In this document: positions 23,746 to 31,825 of the stretch, piece after piece
Layout of the letters: each line of letters starts with the position of its first letter
Numbering within the stretch: position 1 is the stretch's first letter
From: Nocardia thailandica NBRC 100428
GTDB lineage: Bacteria; Actinomycetota; Actinomycetes; Mycobacteriales; Mycobacteriaceae
NCBI RefSeq assembly: GCF_000308795.1
Contig: NZ_BAGK01000127.1
Span: forward strand, 124,001-188,000
Direction of reading: 5' to 3'
Length of the DNA stretch: 64,000 nucleotides
The notes under the pieces: model-generated
Told to the model about the DNA's origin: nothing
Seen by the model: only the letters and a program-made list of their open reading frames with translations
Databases searched by the model: none
Position numbers and translations under genes: made by a program

Positions 23746-24000
23746 TCACATTCCGGGTTCGGGCACGGGGAGGACGGTGTTCTTGCGGCGGCGCAGCAGG
23801 ACCCGGCGGCTGCCGTCGGTGTAGGCGCGCACCCGCGACAGTTCCCAGCCGCCGAACTCGGCCTGGATCGCCAGCCGCATCGAGGCGGTCACCCGGGTGA
23901 CCTCCGGCGGCAGGCGCAGCGGGACGTACTCGTAGTCGTCGTTGCTGGTCTCCCAGCTGCTGGGCAGGGGTGCGCGGGATCCGTGCGGTCTGCGGGCCAT
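23746..24000 (-). CDS. DUF5703-family small protein
   Basis: An 84-residue protein matching a small actinobacterial family (DUF5703): [20 protein letters not shown], then [20 protein letters not shown] and a basic [12 protein letters not shown]. The family is strand-helix-strand and of unknown function. The ATG at 24000 shares a base with the stop of the upstream propeller gene (TGATG), so translation is probably coupled. It is followed by pyrD in the same direction; in other actinobacteria DUF5703 genes also lie next to pyrD or lipoprotein genes (from memory). Confidence 0.75.
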   Translation of the reverse strand: MARRPHGSRAPLPSSWETSNDDYEYVPLRLPPEVTRVTASMRLAIQAEFGGWELSRVRAYTDGSRRVLLRRRKNTVLPVPEPGM

Positions 24001-25010
24001 CACTGTCCTCTCTTCCGCTGATCCGCCCCGATCCGCTGCAGACCGTCGCCGGTGGCCGAGGCCACCAGCAGGTCGCCGGTGCGGGTGTCGACGGTCACCG
24101 CGTCGGGCTGGCGGACGGTGGCGAACCGGCCCACCTGCACCGGGATACCGGTCGACAGGTCGAAACCGAGGATCTCGTTGCTCTGCGTGCACGTCACCCA
24201 GACGACGTCGGCGGCCGGATCGTAGGCGATCGCGTAAGGCGATGATCCTACCGGGAAACGCTGACGCAGCACGAGCGGATCGGCGGTGTAGACCTGCAGC
24301 TCCCCGCCCGCGGTGTCGGTGACCAGGATGCGCCCGCGCGTGTCGGCCAGGGCGTTGGTCGCGCCGTCGCCCGCGCGCAGCATGAGCCCGGGTTCGTCGC
24401 CCGCGATGGCGGTGACGGTGGTCTGGCGGCGGTCGAGCACCGTGACGTCGTCGCCGGTCAGGGCGATGGCGTCGGTGGAGACCAGGCCGTCCACGGTGCG
24501 CACCAGGGTGCCGGTCGGGTCGAATTCGTAGAGCTTGCCGTCGCCGGTACCGGCGAAAAGCGTGCCGTCGGTGCGTGTCTGCACACTGTGCACGTCCCCG
24601 TCGACGGGAAGTTCGGTGACCGCGCCGGTGCCCGCGTCGACCCGCAGCACGCGCTCGGGGGCGGCGACGAGCACCTCGCCGGCGCGACCCTGGCCGAGCG
24701 CGGCGCCCGCGACCGGCAGCGGCACCGCCCGCACGGCGTCGGGGCGGGTGGGGTCGAGCAGCGACAGCGTGGTGCCCGCGGTGTCGAGGGCGGCCAGGCG
24801 CCCGGTGCCGGTCTCGGCGAGCAGCGCCCGCGTGCCGCTCAGCGGCGAGACCGTCCCGGCCGGGGTGCCCGTGGTGGCGGGGGAGACCGCCGCGGTCGCG
24901 GGTTCGCGGGTGGGCACGTCGGGGCCGAGTCGGTCACCGGAGCAACCGCTCAGCACGATCAGCGCCGTCGGTCCGGCCAGCGCCGGGATGAGCCAGCCGC
25001 GAGCGCGCAT
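24000..25010 (-). CDS. Beta-propeller lipoprotein (YncE/NHL-like)
   Basis: A 336-residue exported protein. The signal peptide ends in a lipobox (ALAGPTALIVLSGCSGD), so it is probably lipid-anchored. The mature part has repeated blades of the form 'TGRLAALDTAGTTLSLLDPT', 'GDGKLYEFDPTGTLVRTV', 'SPYAIAYDPAADVVWVTCTQ' and 'DAVTVDTRTGDLLVASATGD', typical of YncE/NHL propellers. The ligand is unknown. The ATG at 25010 has an AAGGAG site. It is the first gene of a leftward group with DUF5703 and pyrD. Confidence 0.8.
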   Translation of the reverse strand: MRARGWLIPALAGPTALIVLSGCSGDRLGPDVPTREPATAAVSPATTGTPAGTVSPLSGTRALLAETGTGRLAALDTAGTTLSLLDPTRPDAVRAVPLPVAGAALGQGRAGEVLVAAPERVLRVDAGTGAVTELPVDGDVHSVQTRTDGTLFAGTGDGKLYEFDPTGTLVRTVDGLVSTDAIALTGDDVTVLDRRQTTVTAIAGDEPGLMLRAGDGATNALADTRGRILVTDTAGGELQVYTADPLVLRQRFPVGSSPYAIAYDPAADVVWVTCTQSNEILGFDLSTGIPVQVGRFATVRQPDAVTVDTRTGDLLVASATGDGLQRIGADQRKRGQ

Positions 25011-25166
25011 GCACCGAACTCCTTCTTCCACGAGATGACGGAATCCAGTTGATCATGACCGGTGCGCGGCGCGCCCGACCGGGTGGTGGGCGTGGTGACC
25101 GCGGCGACACCGGATACTGTTGACCCGACGGAAGAGGCGACGGGCAGCCGGCCAGGAGAGCACACC

Positions 25167-25523
25167 ATGAGCGACCGCGGAGCAGCGGGTTTCGGTGTCG
25201 ATGACGTGACAGCCGGACCTTTCGCCCACGGCTACGGCACCACCGACGACGGCCGGACCTTCGCGTTCCGCACGCGACGCGCCGTCCTGACCCTCGAGAT
25301 CTACCGCGCCGATCTCGGCGAGCGGGTCCCCGAACCCGGGGACGTGGTCGCGATCGCGCAGGCCGGGGTCAACGACATCGATCTCGGCGACGAACGCAGC
25401 ATCGCCGCGTTCGTGCACGACCTCATCCCGACCGCGACGCCGGTCGCGGGCACCGGCGGACGCGAGATGACCGTCCTGCGGGGCATCCTGGGGCGGATCA
25501 GCGCCGTCATTGATGGTATGTAG
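25167..25523 (+). CDS. Hypothetical protein, 118 residues
   Basis: Unrecognised acidic cytoplasmic protein. It has a strand-rich middle (YGTTDDGRTFAFRTRRAVLT, then LEIYRADLGERVPEPGDVVA) and helices near the end (ERSIAAFVHDLIPTA). The ATG at 25167 has an AGGAGAG site. It is divergent from the propeller lipoprotein gene and just precedes, by 6 bases, the lipoprotein at 25530, so it may be cotranscribed with the MMPL group. Confidence 0.6.
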   Translation: MSDRGAAGFGVDDVTAGPFAHGYGTTDDGRTFAFRTRRAVLTLEIYRADLGERVPEPGDVVAIAQAGVNDIDLGDERSIAAFVHDLIPTATPVAGTGGREMTVLRGILGRISAVIDGM

Positions 25524-25529
25524 ATAGTG

Positions 25530-26063
25530 ATGTCGTACACACTTGCCGCCAGGGCCGCCACGGCCGTCACCTGCTTCTCGGCGCTGATCGCACTGACCGC
25601 GTGCGGATCGGGCACCGACGAGGCCGCGGTCGACGCCGCCCGCTCGCGCGCCAACGCCTCCCTGTCGAGTTCGGTGGCGGCTTCGTCGAGCAAGGCGCAC
25701 GCGCCGCTGCCGACGGCGGCCGAACTCGATACCCAGATCAAACGCGCGCTGGATCCGAACCTGCCCGACTCCGAGCGCACGGACCTGATCGAGGACGGGG
25801 CGGCGTTCAAGGACGCCATCCCGGACATGTACAAGGCGCTGCGCGACAACCCGCACGCCGTCTACGGCGTGGTCGATCCGGTGTTCGACAACCGTGACGG
25901 CACCCTGACCGCGACCATGCGGCTGGACAAGGACGGCTCGGGCACCAACGTGCGCACCACGATCGTGCACTTCGTGCTGATCGACGGGAAGTGGAAGATC
26001 TCGCGCACCGATCTGTGCGGCATCCTGCGCTCGGCCGACTACCGCACCTCCGCCTGCGGCTGA
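25530..26063 (+). CDS. Secreted lipoprotein, MTB12-like fold
   Basis: A 177-residue lipoprotein: signal peptide with lipobox SALIALTACGSG, a low-complexity Ala/Ser linker, then a domain like low-molecular-weight antigen MTB12 (IKRALDPNLPDSERTDLIED, MYKALRDNPHAVYGVVDPVF, FVLIDGKWKISRTDLCGIL). MTB12-like proteins are abundant secreted mycobacterial antigens of unknown function. The ATG at 25530 is preferred to the GTG one codon upstream. It ends 17 bases before the MMPL transporter, suggesting a functional pair in the envelope. Confidence 0.75.
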   Translation: MSYTLAARAATAVTCFSALIALTACGSGTDEAAVDAARSRANASLSSSVAASSSKAHAPLPTAAELDTQIKRALDPNLPDSERTDLIEDGAAFKDAIPDMYKALRDNPHAVYGVVDPVFDNRDGTLTATMRLDKDGSGTNVRTTIVHFVLIDGKWKISRTDLCGILRSADYRTSACG

Positions 26064-26080
26064 GCGCCGAGTTCGCCCCC

Positions 26081-28177
26081 ATGCAGGATTCGCGCGCTCT
26101 CCGGTGGGGCCGGTTCGTCCACCGCCACCGCTACATCGTCCTCGGTCTGTTCGTCCTGACCGTCCTGATCTCCGGCTTCTACGGCCGCGACCTGGCCGGT
26201 CGCTACACCCAGGAGGGCTGGTTCGACGAGAGCAGCGAGTCGGTCGCCGCCTCGAAGCTGGCCGACGACATCTTCGGCCGTGACACCGACGGCGACCTGA
26301 TCCTGATCTACACCGCCCCCGAGGGCGCGACCGTGGACGACGCGGCCGTGCGCGGCCCGGTCACCACGGCGCTGGCGCAGCTGCGCGAACGCTACGGCGA
26401 ACGCATCCACAAGATCGACAGCTACTGGGACTCCCCGTTCAGCGCCAACGCCTCCGACCCGAGCAAGCGCCACGCCTTCGCCAGCATCGGGCTCGCCGGT
26501 GGCGGCGGCACGGCCACGGTCGAGAACTATCTGGCGCTCAAACCGCACCTCGGCGCGGACGGCGACGGGACGGGCCCCGGTGGGACCACCGTCCAGCTGG
26601 CCGGCCTGCAACCGGTGGTCGAGGGCATCAACATCGGTATGCAGCACGACATCCACCGCGCCGAACTGATCGCGCTGCCGATCGTGGCGATCCTGCTGTA
26701 CTTCGTGTTCGGCGGCGTGGTCGGGGCGCTGCTGCCGGTGTTCATCGGCGGCATGACCATCCTCGGCACCTCGGGCATCCTGCGGGTGCTCACCGACCAC
26801 ATCGACGTCAACGTCTTCGCCAGCGCGGTGATGACGCTGGTGAGCCTGGGCCTGGCCATCGACTACGGGCTGTTCACCGTGACCCGGTTCCGCGAGGAAC
26901 TGGCCGCCGGGCACACCGTGGAGGAGGCCACCGCGCGGACCGTGGCCACCGCGGGCCGGACCGTGCTGTTCTCGGCGGCGATCATCGCGCTGAGCCTGGG
27001 CGCGCTGTTCATCTTCCCCAACGGCGTACTGCGCTCGGTGCCCTACGGCGGCATCTCCGCGGTCATGCTGGCCGCGCTGCTGTCGGTGACCGCGCTGCCC
27101 GCCGCCCTGAGCATCGTCGGGCGCCGCATCGACTGGCTGGGCTGGAAGCGGTTCTCCCGCACCAAGACCGAGGCCCAGATCGACGCCGGATTCTTCTCCC
27201 GCCTCGCGCAGTGGTCGATGCGGCGGCCCTGGGCCGTGGTCGTGCCGATCGTGCTGGCGCTGCTGGCGCTGAGCATCCCGCTGCGCCACATCGAGTTCGG
27301 CGGCATCAGCGAGAAATACCTGGCCGCCGACAACCCGGCCCGGGTCGCCCAGGAGGACTTCGACCGCACATTCCCCGGATTCCGCACCGAACCGCTCAAA
27401 CTCGTCGTCGTCGGCGCCGACGCCGCGCAGCTCGGCGACATCCGCTACCAGGCCAACCAGGTGCCCGGCCTGACCGGGCGCTTCGAACCCGCCGCGCCGA
27501 CCAAGGACGGGGTGAACGTGCTCAGCGCCGGCCTGGCCGACAAGCGCGAGGCCGACGCCGTCATCGACGCGCTGCGCTCCCTGGACCATCCCCCCGGGGT
27601 CGTGGTGATGGTCGCCGGGATCCCGGCCCTGGAACGTGACTCGATCAACGGCCTCATCGACGGGCTGCCGCTGCTGCTGGCGATCCTGGTCGTCGCGGCG
27701 CTGCTGCTGATGATGGTGGCGTTCCGGTCGGTGGTGCTCGCGGTGAAGGCCGTGGCCATGAGCGCGCTGAGCCTGGTCTCGACGTTGGGCGTGCTGACCT
27801 GGATCTTCGTCGAGGGACACGGCGCCGGGGTCCTGCAGTTCACGCCGGGCCCGCTGATGTTCGCGGTGGTGGCGCTGATCGTCACCGTGATCTTCGGCCT
27901 GTCCACCGACTACGAGGTGTTCCTGCTCTCGCGCATCGCCGAGAAACGCGCCGACGGCGCCGACGCCGAGGAGTCCATCCGCTACGGCGTCGCGCACACC
28001 GGCAGCGTGATCACCTCCGCGGCCGCCATCCTGATCGTGGTCACCGGCGCGTTCGGCTTCTCGGATCTGGTGCTGATGAAATACATCGCCTACGGCATGA
28101 TCGTGGCCCTGCTCATCGACGCCACCGTCATCCGGATGGTCCTCACCCCGGCGCTGCTCAAGATCATCTGGAAATAG
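26081..28177 (+). CDS. MMPL-family RND transporter
   Basis: A 698-residue integral membrane protein with the two-fold RND layout: helix 1 (YIVLGLFVLTVLISGFYG), a periplasmic domain (about 45-195), five helices including LGLAIDYGLFTVTRFREEL, then a second set from about residue 385, including FGLSTDYEVFLLSRIAEKRA. The repeated LGL-x-x-DY and FGLSTDYEVFL segments carry the proton-relay Asp-Tyr pairs of MmpL proteins. It may export lipids, siderophores or drugs; no lipid-synthesis genes are near. The start is the ATG at 26081; the lipoprotein gene precedes it by 17 bases. Confidence 0.92.
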   Translation: MQDSRALRWGRFVHRHRYIVLGLFVLTVLISGFYGRDLAGRYTQEGWFDESSESVAASKLADDIFGRDTDGDLILIYTAPEGATVDDAAVRGPVTTALAQLRERYGERIHKIDSYWDSPFSANASDPSKRHAFASIGLAGGGGTATVENYLALKPHLGADGDGTGPGGTTVQLAGLQPVVEGINIGMQHDIHRAELIALPIVAILLYFVFGGVVGALLPVFIGGMTILGTSGILRVLTDHIDVNVFASAVMTLVSLGLAIDYGLFTVTRFREELAAGHTVEEATARTVATAGRTVLFSAAIIALSLGALFIFPNGVLRSVPYGGISAVMLAALLSVTALPAALSIVGRRIDWLGWKRFSRTKTEAQIDAGFFSRLAQWSMRRPWAVVVPIVLALLALSIPLRHIEFGGISEKYLAADNPARVAQEDFDRTFPGFRTEPLKLVVVGADAAQLGDIRYQANQVPGLTGRFEPAAPTKDGVNVLSAGLADKREADAVIDALRSLDHPPGVVVMVAGIPALERDSINGLIDGLPLLLAILVVAALLLMMVAFRSVVLAVKAVAMSALSLVSTLGVLTWIFVEGHGAGVLQFTPGPLMFAVVALIVTVIFGLSTDYEVFLLSRIAEKRADGADAEESIRYGVAHTGSVITSAAAILIVVTGAFGFSDLVLMKYIAYGMIVALLIDATVIRMVLTPALLKIIWK

Positions 28178-28180
28178 CGC

Positions 28181-28204
28181 GGGCGGCGCGGCTCCGCGCC
28201 GCCC
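28181..28204. terminator. GC-rich hairpin between convergent genes
   Basis: An 11-bp complementary pair (28181-28191 with 28194-28204) that would form a 10-bp stem with a tight loop, just after the MMPL stop and before the convergent gene's stop at 28222. Confidence 0.6.
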
Positions 28205-28221
28205 GGCGGCGGGCGTGCCGC

Positions 28222-28659
28222 TCAGTGGTCGAAGATGATGCGCACCGAGACCGGGGCGCTCTGCAACGCGCGGAAGGTCGCGGCCGTGACCGCGGCGAAG
28301 GCGGGGTGCGCGGCGAAGGTGCGGGCGCGGGCGTCGACGTCGTCCTCGGGCACCCAGCGCGCGGTGCCGGTCCGCCAGCGCTCGCCCTGGCGGATGCGGA
28401 CACGCGGGTCGGCGCTGATATTGGCGCCCCAGCCGGATCGCCTGCCGTGCTGGGAGATGACCCAGGCCCCGTCGGCGTCGAATGCGGCCGCCACCGGGAC
28501 CCGGCGCGCGGTGCCGCTGCGGCGGCCGGTGGTCTCGAGTTCGGTGGCCAGGGTGGTGCGGACGCCGAGCCGGTCCAGGACGCGTACCGCCGGGTTGGCG
28601 ACGTAGCGACCGAGGGCGCGCTCGACGCGGAACTTGCGCGCGGCGCGGGTGTCGCTCAT
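28222..28659 (-). CDS. Deazaflavin-dependent nitroreductase-family protein
   Basis: A 145-residue protein of the deazaflavin (F420)-dependent Ddn/flavin-reductase-like split-barrel family. The diagnostic segment is LETTGRRSGTARRVPVAAAF, followed by WVISQHGRRSGWGANISADP and RIRQGERWRTGTARWV. Family members use F420H2 to reduce quinones, nitro compounds or enals; the substrate here is unknown. The start overlaps the upstream thioesterase stop (ATGA), so the two are coupled. Confidence 0.85.
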   Translation of the reverse strand: MSDTRAARKFRVERALGRYVANPAVRVLDRLGVRTTLATELETTGRRSGTARRVPVAAAFDADGAWVISQHGRRSGWGANISADPRVRIRQGERWRTGTARWVPEDDVDARARTFAAHPAFAAVTAATFRALQSAPVSVRIIFDH

Positions 28660-29105
28660 CGCAGGATCAGGCAGGTCGTGGTGGCGTGGGCGACGAGCCT
28701 GCCCTGCTCGTCGACGACCTTGCCCTCGGCGGTCGCGGTGCGCCGCCCGGCGTGCACGACGGTGCCGGTGGCGGTCAGCGCCCGGTCGTCGACGCTGACC
28801 GCGCGAATGTAGTTGACCTTCAATTCCAGTGTCGTGTAACCGATCCCGGCCTCGAGCGTGGTGTGCACGGCGCAGCCCATGACCGAGTCGAGGATGGTGG
28901 CGCAGATGCCGCCGTGGGTGATGCCCAGCGGATTGGCGAAGTCGGGGCGGGTGCGCAGGGCGAAGACGACCTCGCCGGGGTCGAGTCGCTCGACGGTCAT
29001 GCCGAGCAGGGCGCCGATGTTGGGGCGCTGCTCGCCCGCGGCGGTCAGGGCGCGCAGCAGCTCGAGCCCGCTGAGGGCGGAGGGGTCGAGGGCGGTGTCG
29101 GTCAC
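28656..29105 (-). CDS. PaaI-type hotdog thioesterase
   Basis: A 149-residue hotdog-fold acyl-CoA thioesterase. FANPLGITHGGICATILDSVMG carries the HGG motif and active-site Asp; YTTLELKVNYIRAVSVDDRA and TATAEGKVVDEQGRLVAHAT complete the PaaI-like fold. It hydrolyses acyl- or aryl-CoA esters. It heads a two-gene unit with the deazaflavin protein and is divergent from a TetR regulator, with two operators between. Confidence 0.88.
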   Translation of the reverse strand: MTDTALDPSALSGLELLRALTAAGEQRPNIGALLGMTVERLDPGEVVFALRTRPDFANPLGITHGGICATILDSVMGCAVHTTLEAGIGYTTLELKVNYIRAVSVDDRALTATGTVVHAGRRTATAEGKVVDEQGRLVAHATTTCLILR

Positions 29106-29149
29106 GGTCGGGCCTCTCGGTGGCGGGGTGCCGGGCCGCGGCGACCCGG

Positions 29150-29167
29150 ATAGACCGAACGGTCTAT
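29150..29167. promoter_or_regulatory. TetR operator 1
   Basis: ATAGACCGAACGGTCTAT: perfect 8-bp arms around AA. It lies 45 bases upstream of the thioesterase start, in the region shared with the TetR gene. The form is typical of TetR-family operators in actinobacteria. Confidence 0.75.
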
Positions 29168-29188
29168 GTCGTCGGACCGTACACCACG

Positions 29189-29206
29189 ATGAACCGATCG
29201 GTCTAT
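29189..29206. promoter_or_regulatory. TetR operator 2
   Basis: ATGAACCGATCGGTCTAT shares the right arm of operator 1 and has a perfect ACCGATCGGT core. It lies 25 bases before the TetR GTG start and so likely mediates autorepression. Confidence 0.7.
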
Positions 29207-29230
29207 GATCGGGAGCCGGAGAGGAGCGAT

Positions 29231-29809
29231 GTGACGACCGACGGACCCCGCGAACGCCTGCTGCGCAGCGCGATCGCGCTCATGTGCGAACGCGGCGTCC
29301 ACGCCACCGGCGTCGCCGACCTGCTCGCCCACAGCCGCACCGCCCGCGGCTCGATCTACCAGCACTTCCCCGGCGGCAAATCCGAACTCATGACCGAGGC
29401 CACCGTCAGCGCGGGCCGCTACATGGACGCCCTGATCGACCGGCTGCTCGCCGAGGGCGAGGTCGCCGCCGCGATCGACGGGCTCATCGACCACTGGCAG
29501 CGGGTCCTCGCCGACAGCGACTACGTGCGCGGCTGCCCGATCCTGGCCGCCGCCCAGGCAGGCCCCACCGAACCCGCGGTCCAGGCCGCCTCGGCCGCGG
29601 TGTTCGCGGGCTGGGTCGAGCGCATCGCGACCGCGCTCGTCGCCGCGGGCGCCGAACCGTCACCGGCCCGCTCCGTCGCGGGCACCACGGTGAGCTGCGT
29701 CGAGGGCGCCATCGCGCAGAGCCGCTCCGCGCGCTCGGTGCGGCCCCTGGACGACGTGCGACTCGCGCTGCGCCGCCTCGTCGAGGCGACGCTGCCTACT
29801 TCCCGATGA
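29231..29809 (+). CDS. TetR/AcrR-family transcriptional regulator
   Basis: A 192-residue repressor. The helix-turn-helix region is ATGVADLLAHSRTARGSIYQ, followed by HFPGGKSELMTEA, as in the YxaF/LmrA-like TetR group. The ligand domain contains CPILAAAQAGPTEPA, a segment typical of that group. The GTG start at 29231 has a GGAGAGGAG site; longer open frame upstream includes the operators and is not coding. It controls itself and, by position, the thioesterase and deazaflavin gene pair. Confidence 0.9.
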   Translation: MTTDGPRERLLRSAIALMCERGVHATGVADLLAHSRTARGSIYQHFPGGKSELMTEATVSAGRYMDALIDRLLAEGEVAAAIDGLIDHWQRVLADSDYVRGCPILAAAQAGPTEPAVQAASAAVFAGWVERIATALVAAGAEPSPARSVAGTTVSCVEGAIAQSRSARSVRPLDDVRLALRRLVEATLPTSR

Positions 29810-30128
29810 GTCCGAACGGGTTCCCGTCCGCGTCGGCCAGCACCGCGATGCGGGTGCCCGGGCTCACCTCGCGCGGCGCGACCCGCTCGGTCGCCCCGGC
29901 GGCCAGCGCCGCCTCCCGCGCGCTGTCGACGTCGTCGACCCCGGCGTAGGCGATCGGCCCGCCGGAGACGTCGCCGTTGGGATCGAGACCGATCTGCACG
30001 TCCCCGGCCGCGTATCCCACGTAATAGGGCTCGTCGGTGTGCGGGGGACCGTAGAGGGCGGTGTAGATGGCTTTGGCGGCACCCAGATCCGATACCGGGA
30101 TGACGACGCTGGCGACACTGTGACTCAT
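29796..30128 (-). CDS. Glyoxalase/VOC-family protein
   Basis: A 110-residue vicinal-oxygen-chelate-fold protein: SVVIPVSDLGAAKAIYTALY at the start, VDDVDSAREAALAAGATERV in the middle, and ISVLADADGNPFGLIGK-like ending (here RIAVLADADGNPFGLIGK). It is one betaalphabetabetabeta module pair, the size of small bleomycin-resistance or glyoxalase-like proteins. The substrate is unknown. It overlaps the convergent TetR gene's end by 14 bases. Confidence 0.85.
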   Translation of the reverse strand: MSHSVASVVIPVSDLGAAKAIYTALYGPPHTDEPYYVGYAAGDVQIGLDPNGDVSGGPIAYAGVDDVDSAREAALAAGATERVAPREVSPGTRIAVLADADGNPFGLIGK

Positions 30129-30289
30129 CGGCTGTTCCTCTCGAAACGGCGGCACGACCGCGACCGCCGCCGAGACGGGCCGACCGCGCGGCGCGGGCAC
30201 CGCGATGGGCGAAAGACCGTGACTCTCGCCGAGCAGCCTACCCAGCCGCGACCCGCGCGGACCGGACGCCGCGCGGTTATCGTCGAGGC

Positions 30290-30934
30290 ATGGTGTCACC
30301 GGACCAGCTGTTGCCCTTCGCCGGACTGTGCCTGCTGCTGGTGGTGGTGCCCGGCCCAAGCGTCGTGTTCACCATGACCCGCGCGCTCACCCTCGGCCGC
30401 CGCGCCGCCCTGCAGACCGTGGCGGGCAACGCGCTCGGCATCTACGCCCAGGTCGTGGCCGTGGCGTTCGGGCTCGGCACGGTGGTCGCCACCTCGGCCA
30501 CCGTGTTCACCGCCGTGAAACTGCTCGGCGCCCTCTACCTGGTCCACCTCGGCATCGCCGCGATCCGGCACCGCGGCGAGCTCGCGGGCGCCCTCGCCAC
30601 CGACCGCACCGCGCGCACGCGCGGACCGGTCGCGATGATCCGCGACGGCGTGGTCGTCGGCTTCGCCAACCCGAAGTCGATCGTGTTCCTGGCCGCGCTG
30701 CTGCCGCAGTTCGTCACCCTCGACCACGGCTGGGTGCCGGGCCAGATGCTGCTGCTCGGCCTGTGCATCCCGGTGTTCGGCCTGATCTTCGACTCCGCGT
30801 GGGCGCTCACCGCGGGCGCGGCGCGCGGCTGGCTGACCCGTTCGCCGCGCAGGCTCGCGGCCGTCGGCGGCGCGGGCGGACTGACCATGATCGGGCTCGG
30901 CGCGGGGCTCGCGCTGACCGGGCGCAAGGACTGA
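30290..30934 (+). CDS. LysE/RhtB-family exporter
   Basis: A 214-residue inner-membrane protein with six hydrophobic segments. Motifs are LLVVVPGPSVVFTMTRALTLG (family GPGP/GPS start), GNALGIYAQVVAVAFGLG, AVKLLGALYLVHLGIAAIR and VGFANPKSIVFLAALLPQFV (NPK motif). The family exports amino acids and analogues. The start at 30290 has only a weak site (CGAGGC), and a GTG directly follows. It is convergent with hmuV. Confidence 0.88.
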   Translation: MVSPDQLLPFAGLCLLLVVVPGPSVVFTMTRALTLGRRAALQTVAGNALGIYAQVVAVAFGLGTVVATSATVFTAVKLLGALYLVHLGIAAIRHRGELAGALATDRTARTRGPVAMIRDGVVVGFANPKSIVFLAALLPQFVTLDHGWVPGQMLLLGLCIPVFGLIFDSAWALTAGAARGWLTRSPRRLAAVGGAGGLTMIGLGAGLALTGRKD

Positions 30935-30938
30935 GCGG

Positions 30939-31805
30939 TCAGTCCCGGCCGGGCAGTACCAGCTGGGCGCCGGTGACCGGGTGGTCGAACACGTCGACCG
31001 GGTGCCGGTAGACCCGGCTCAGCAGCGCGGGCGTCAGCACCTGGCGGGGCGGTCCGTCGGCGGCGACCCGCCCGGCGTCCAGGACGGTGACCCGGTCGGC
31101 ATAGGCGGCGGCCACGCCGAGATCGTGCACGACCACCACCACGGCCGCCCCGCCCCGGGCGCGCTGGGCGGCCAGGCGCAGCACCGCCTCCTGGTGTCCG
31201 AGATCCAGCGCGGCGGTCGGTTCGTCGAGCAGCAGGGTCGCGGTGTCCTGGGCCAGCACCCGCGCCAGGGCGACCCGGGCGCGCTCGCCGCCCGACAGCG
31301 ACGGGAACGGACGCCCGGCCAGATGGGTGACGTCGGTGGCGGCCAGCGCGGCGGCGATGAGCTCGTCGTCGCGGTCGGCGGCGGGGGTGCGCAGCCAAGG
31401 GGAGCGGCCCATCGCCACGACCTCGCGCGCGGTGAACGGGAACCCGACCGTGTGGGACTGGGGCAGCACCGCGCGGCGGCGCGCCATGTCGCCGGGGGTC
31501 CAATGTGTCAGCGCGTGACCCTCGAGCTTGACCGTGCCCGCGCTGATGTCCAGATCGCCTGCCAGCGCCGCGAGCAGGGTCGACTTGCCCGCGCCGTTGG
31601 GACCGACCAGCGCCACGATCTCGCCCGCGGCGACCTGGAAGTCGACCCCGTCGAGCACCGTGCGCTCGCCGCGGCGCACCCCGAGCCCGGCGGCGCGCAG
31701 CGTGACCGTGCCCGGGGCCGGACGTTCGGGCAGGTCGGGGCGGTGGGCGAAGACGCCGCCGAGGGCGGCCAGCGGATTACGTCTGCGTGTGCGGTCCTCG
31801 GTCAT
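30939..31805 (-). CDS. hmuV: Haem ABC transporter ATP-binding protein
   Basis: A 288-residue ATPase of the HmuV/FecE type: Walker A VGPNGAGKSTLLAAL, Q-loop VLPQSHTVGFPFT, signature LSGGERARVALARVL, Walker B TLLLDEPTAALDLGH and the switch His in VVVVVHDLGVAAAYAD. About 30 extra residues precede the domain. It drives uptake of haem (or a related iron chelate) through the HmuU permease. The ATG at 31805 lies 20 bases after hmuU. The order hmuT-hmuU-hmuV is one operon behind an IdeR-type box. Confidence 0.9.
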   Translation of the reverse strand: MTEDRTRRRNPLAALGGVFAHRPDLPERPAPGTVTLRAAGLGVRRGERTVLDGVDFQVAAGEIVALVGPNGAGKSTLLAALAGDLDISAGTVKLEGHALTHWTPGDMARRRAVLPQSHTVGFPFTAREVVAMGRSPWLRTPAADRDDELIAAALAATDVTHLAGRPFPSLSGGERARVALARVLAQDTATLLLDEPTAALDLGHQEAVLRLAAQRARGGAAVVVVVHDLGVAAAYADRVTVLDAGRVAADGPPRQVLTPALLSRVYRHPVDVFDHPVTGAQLVLPGRD

Positions 31806-31825
31806 CGGGGGTCCTCCTGCCGGGT

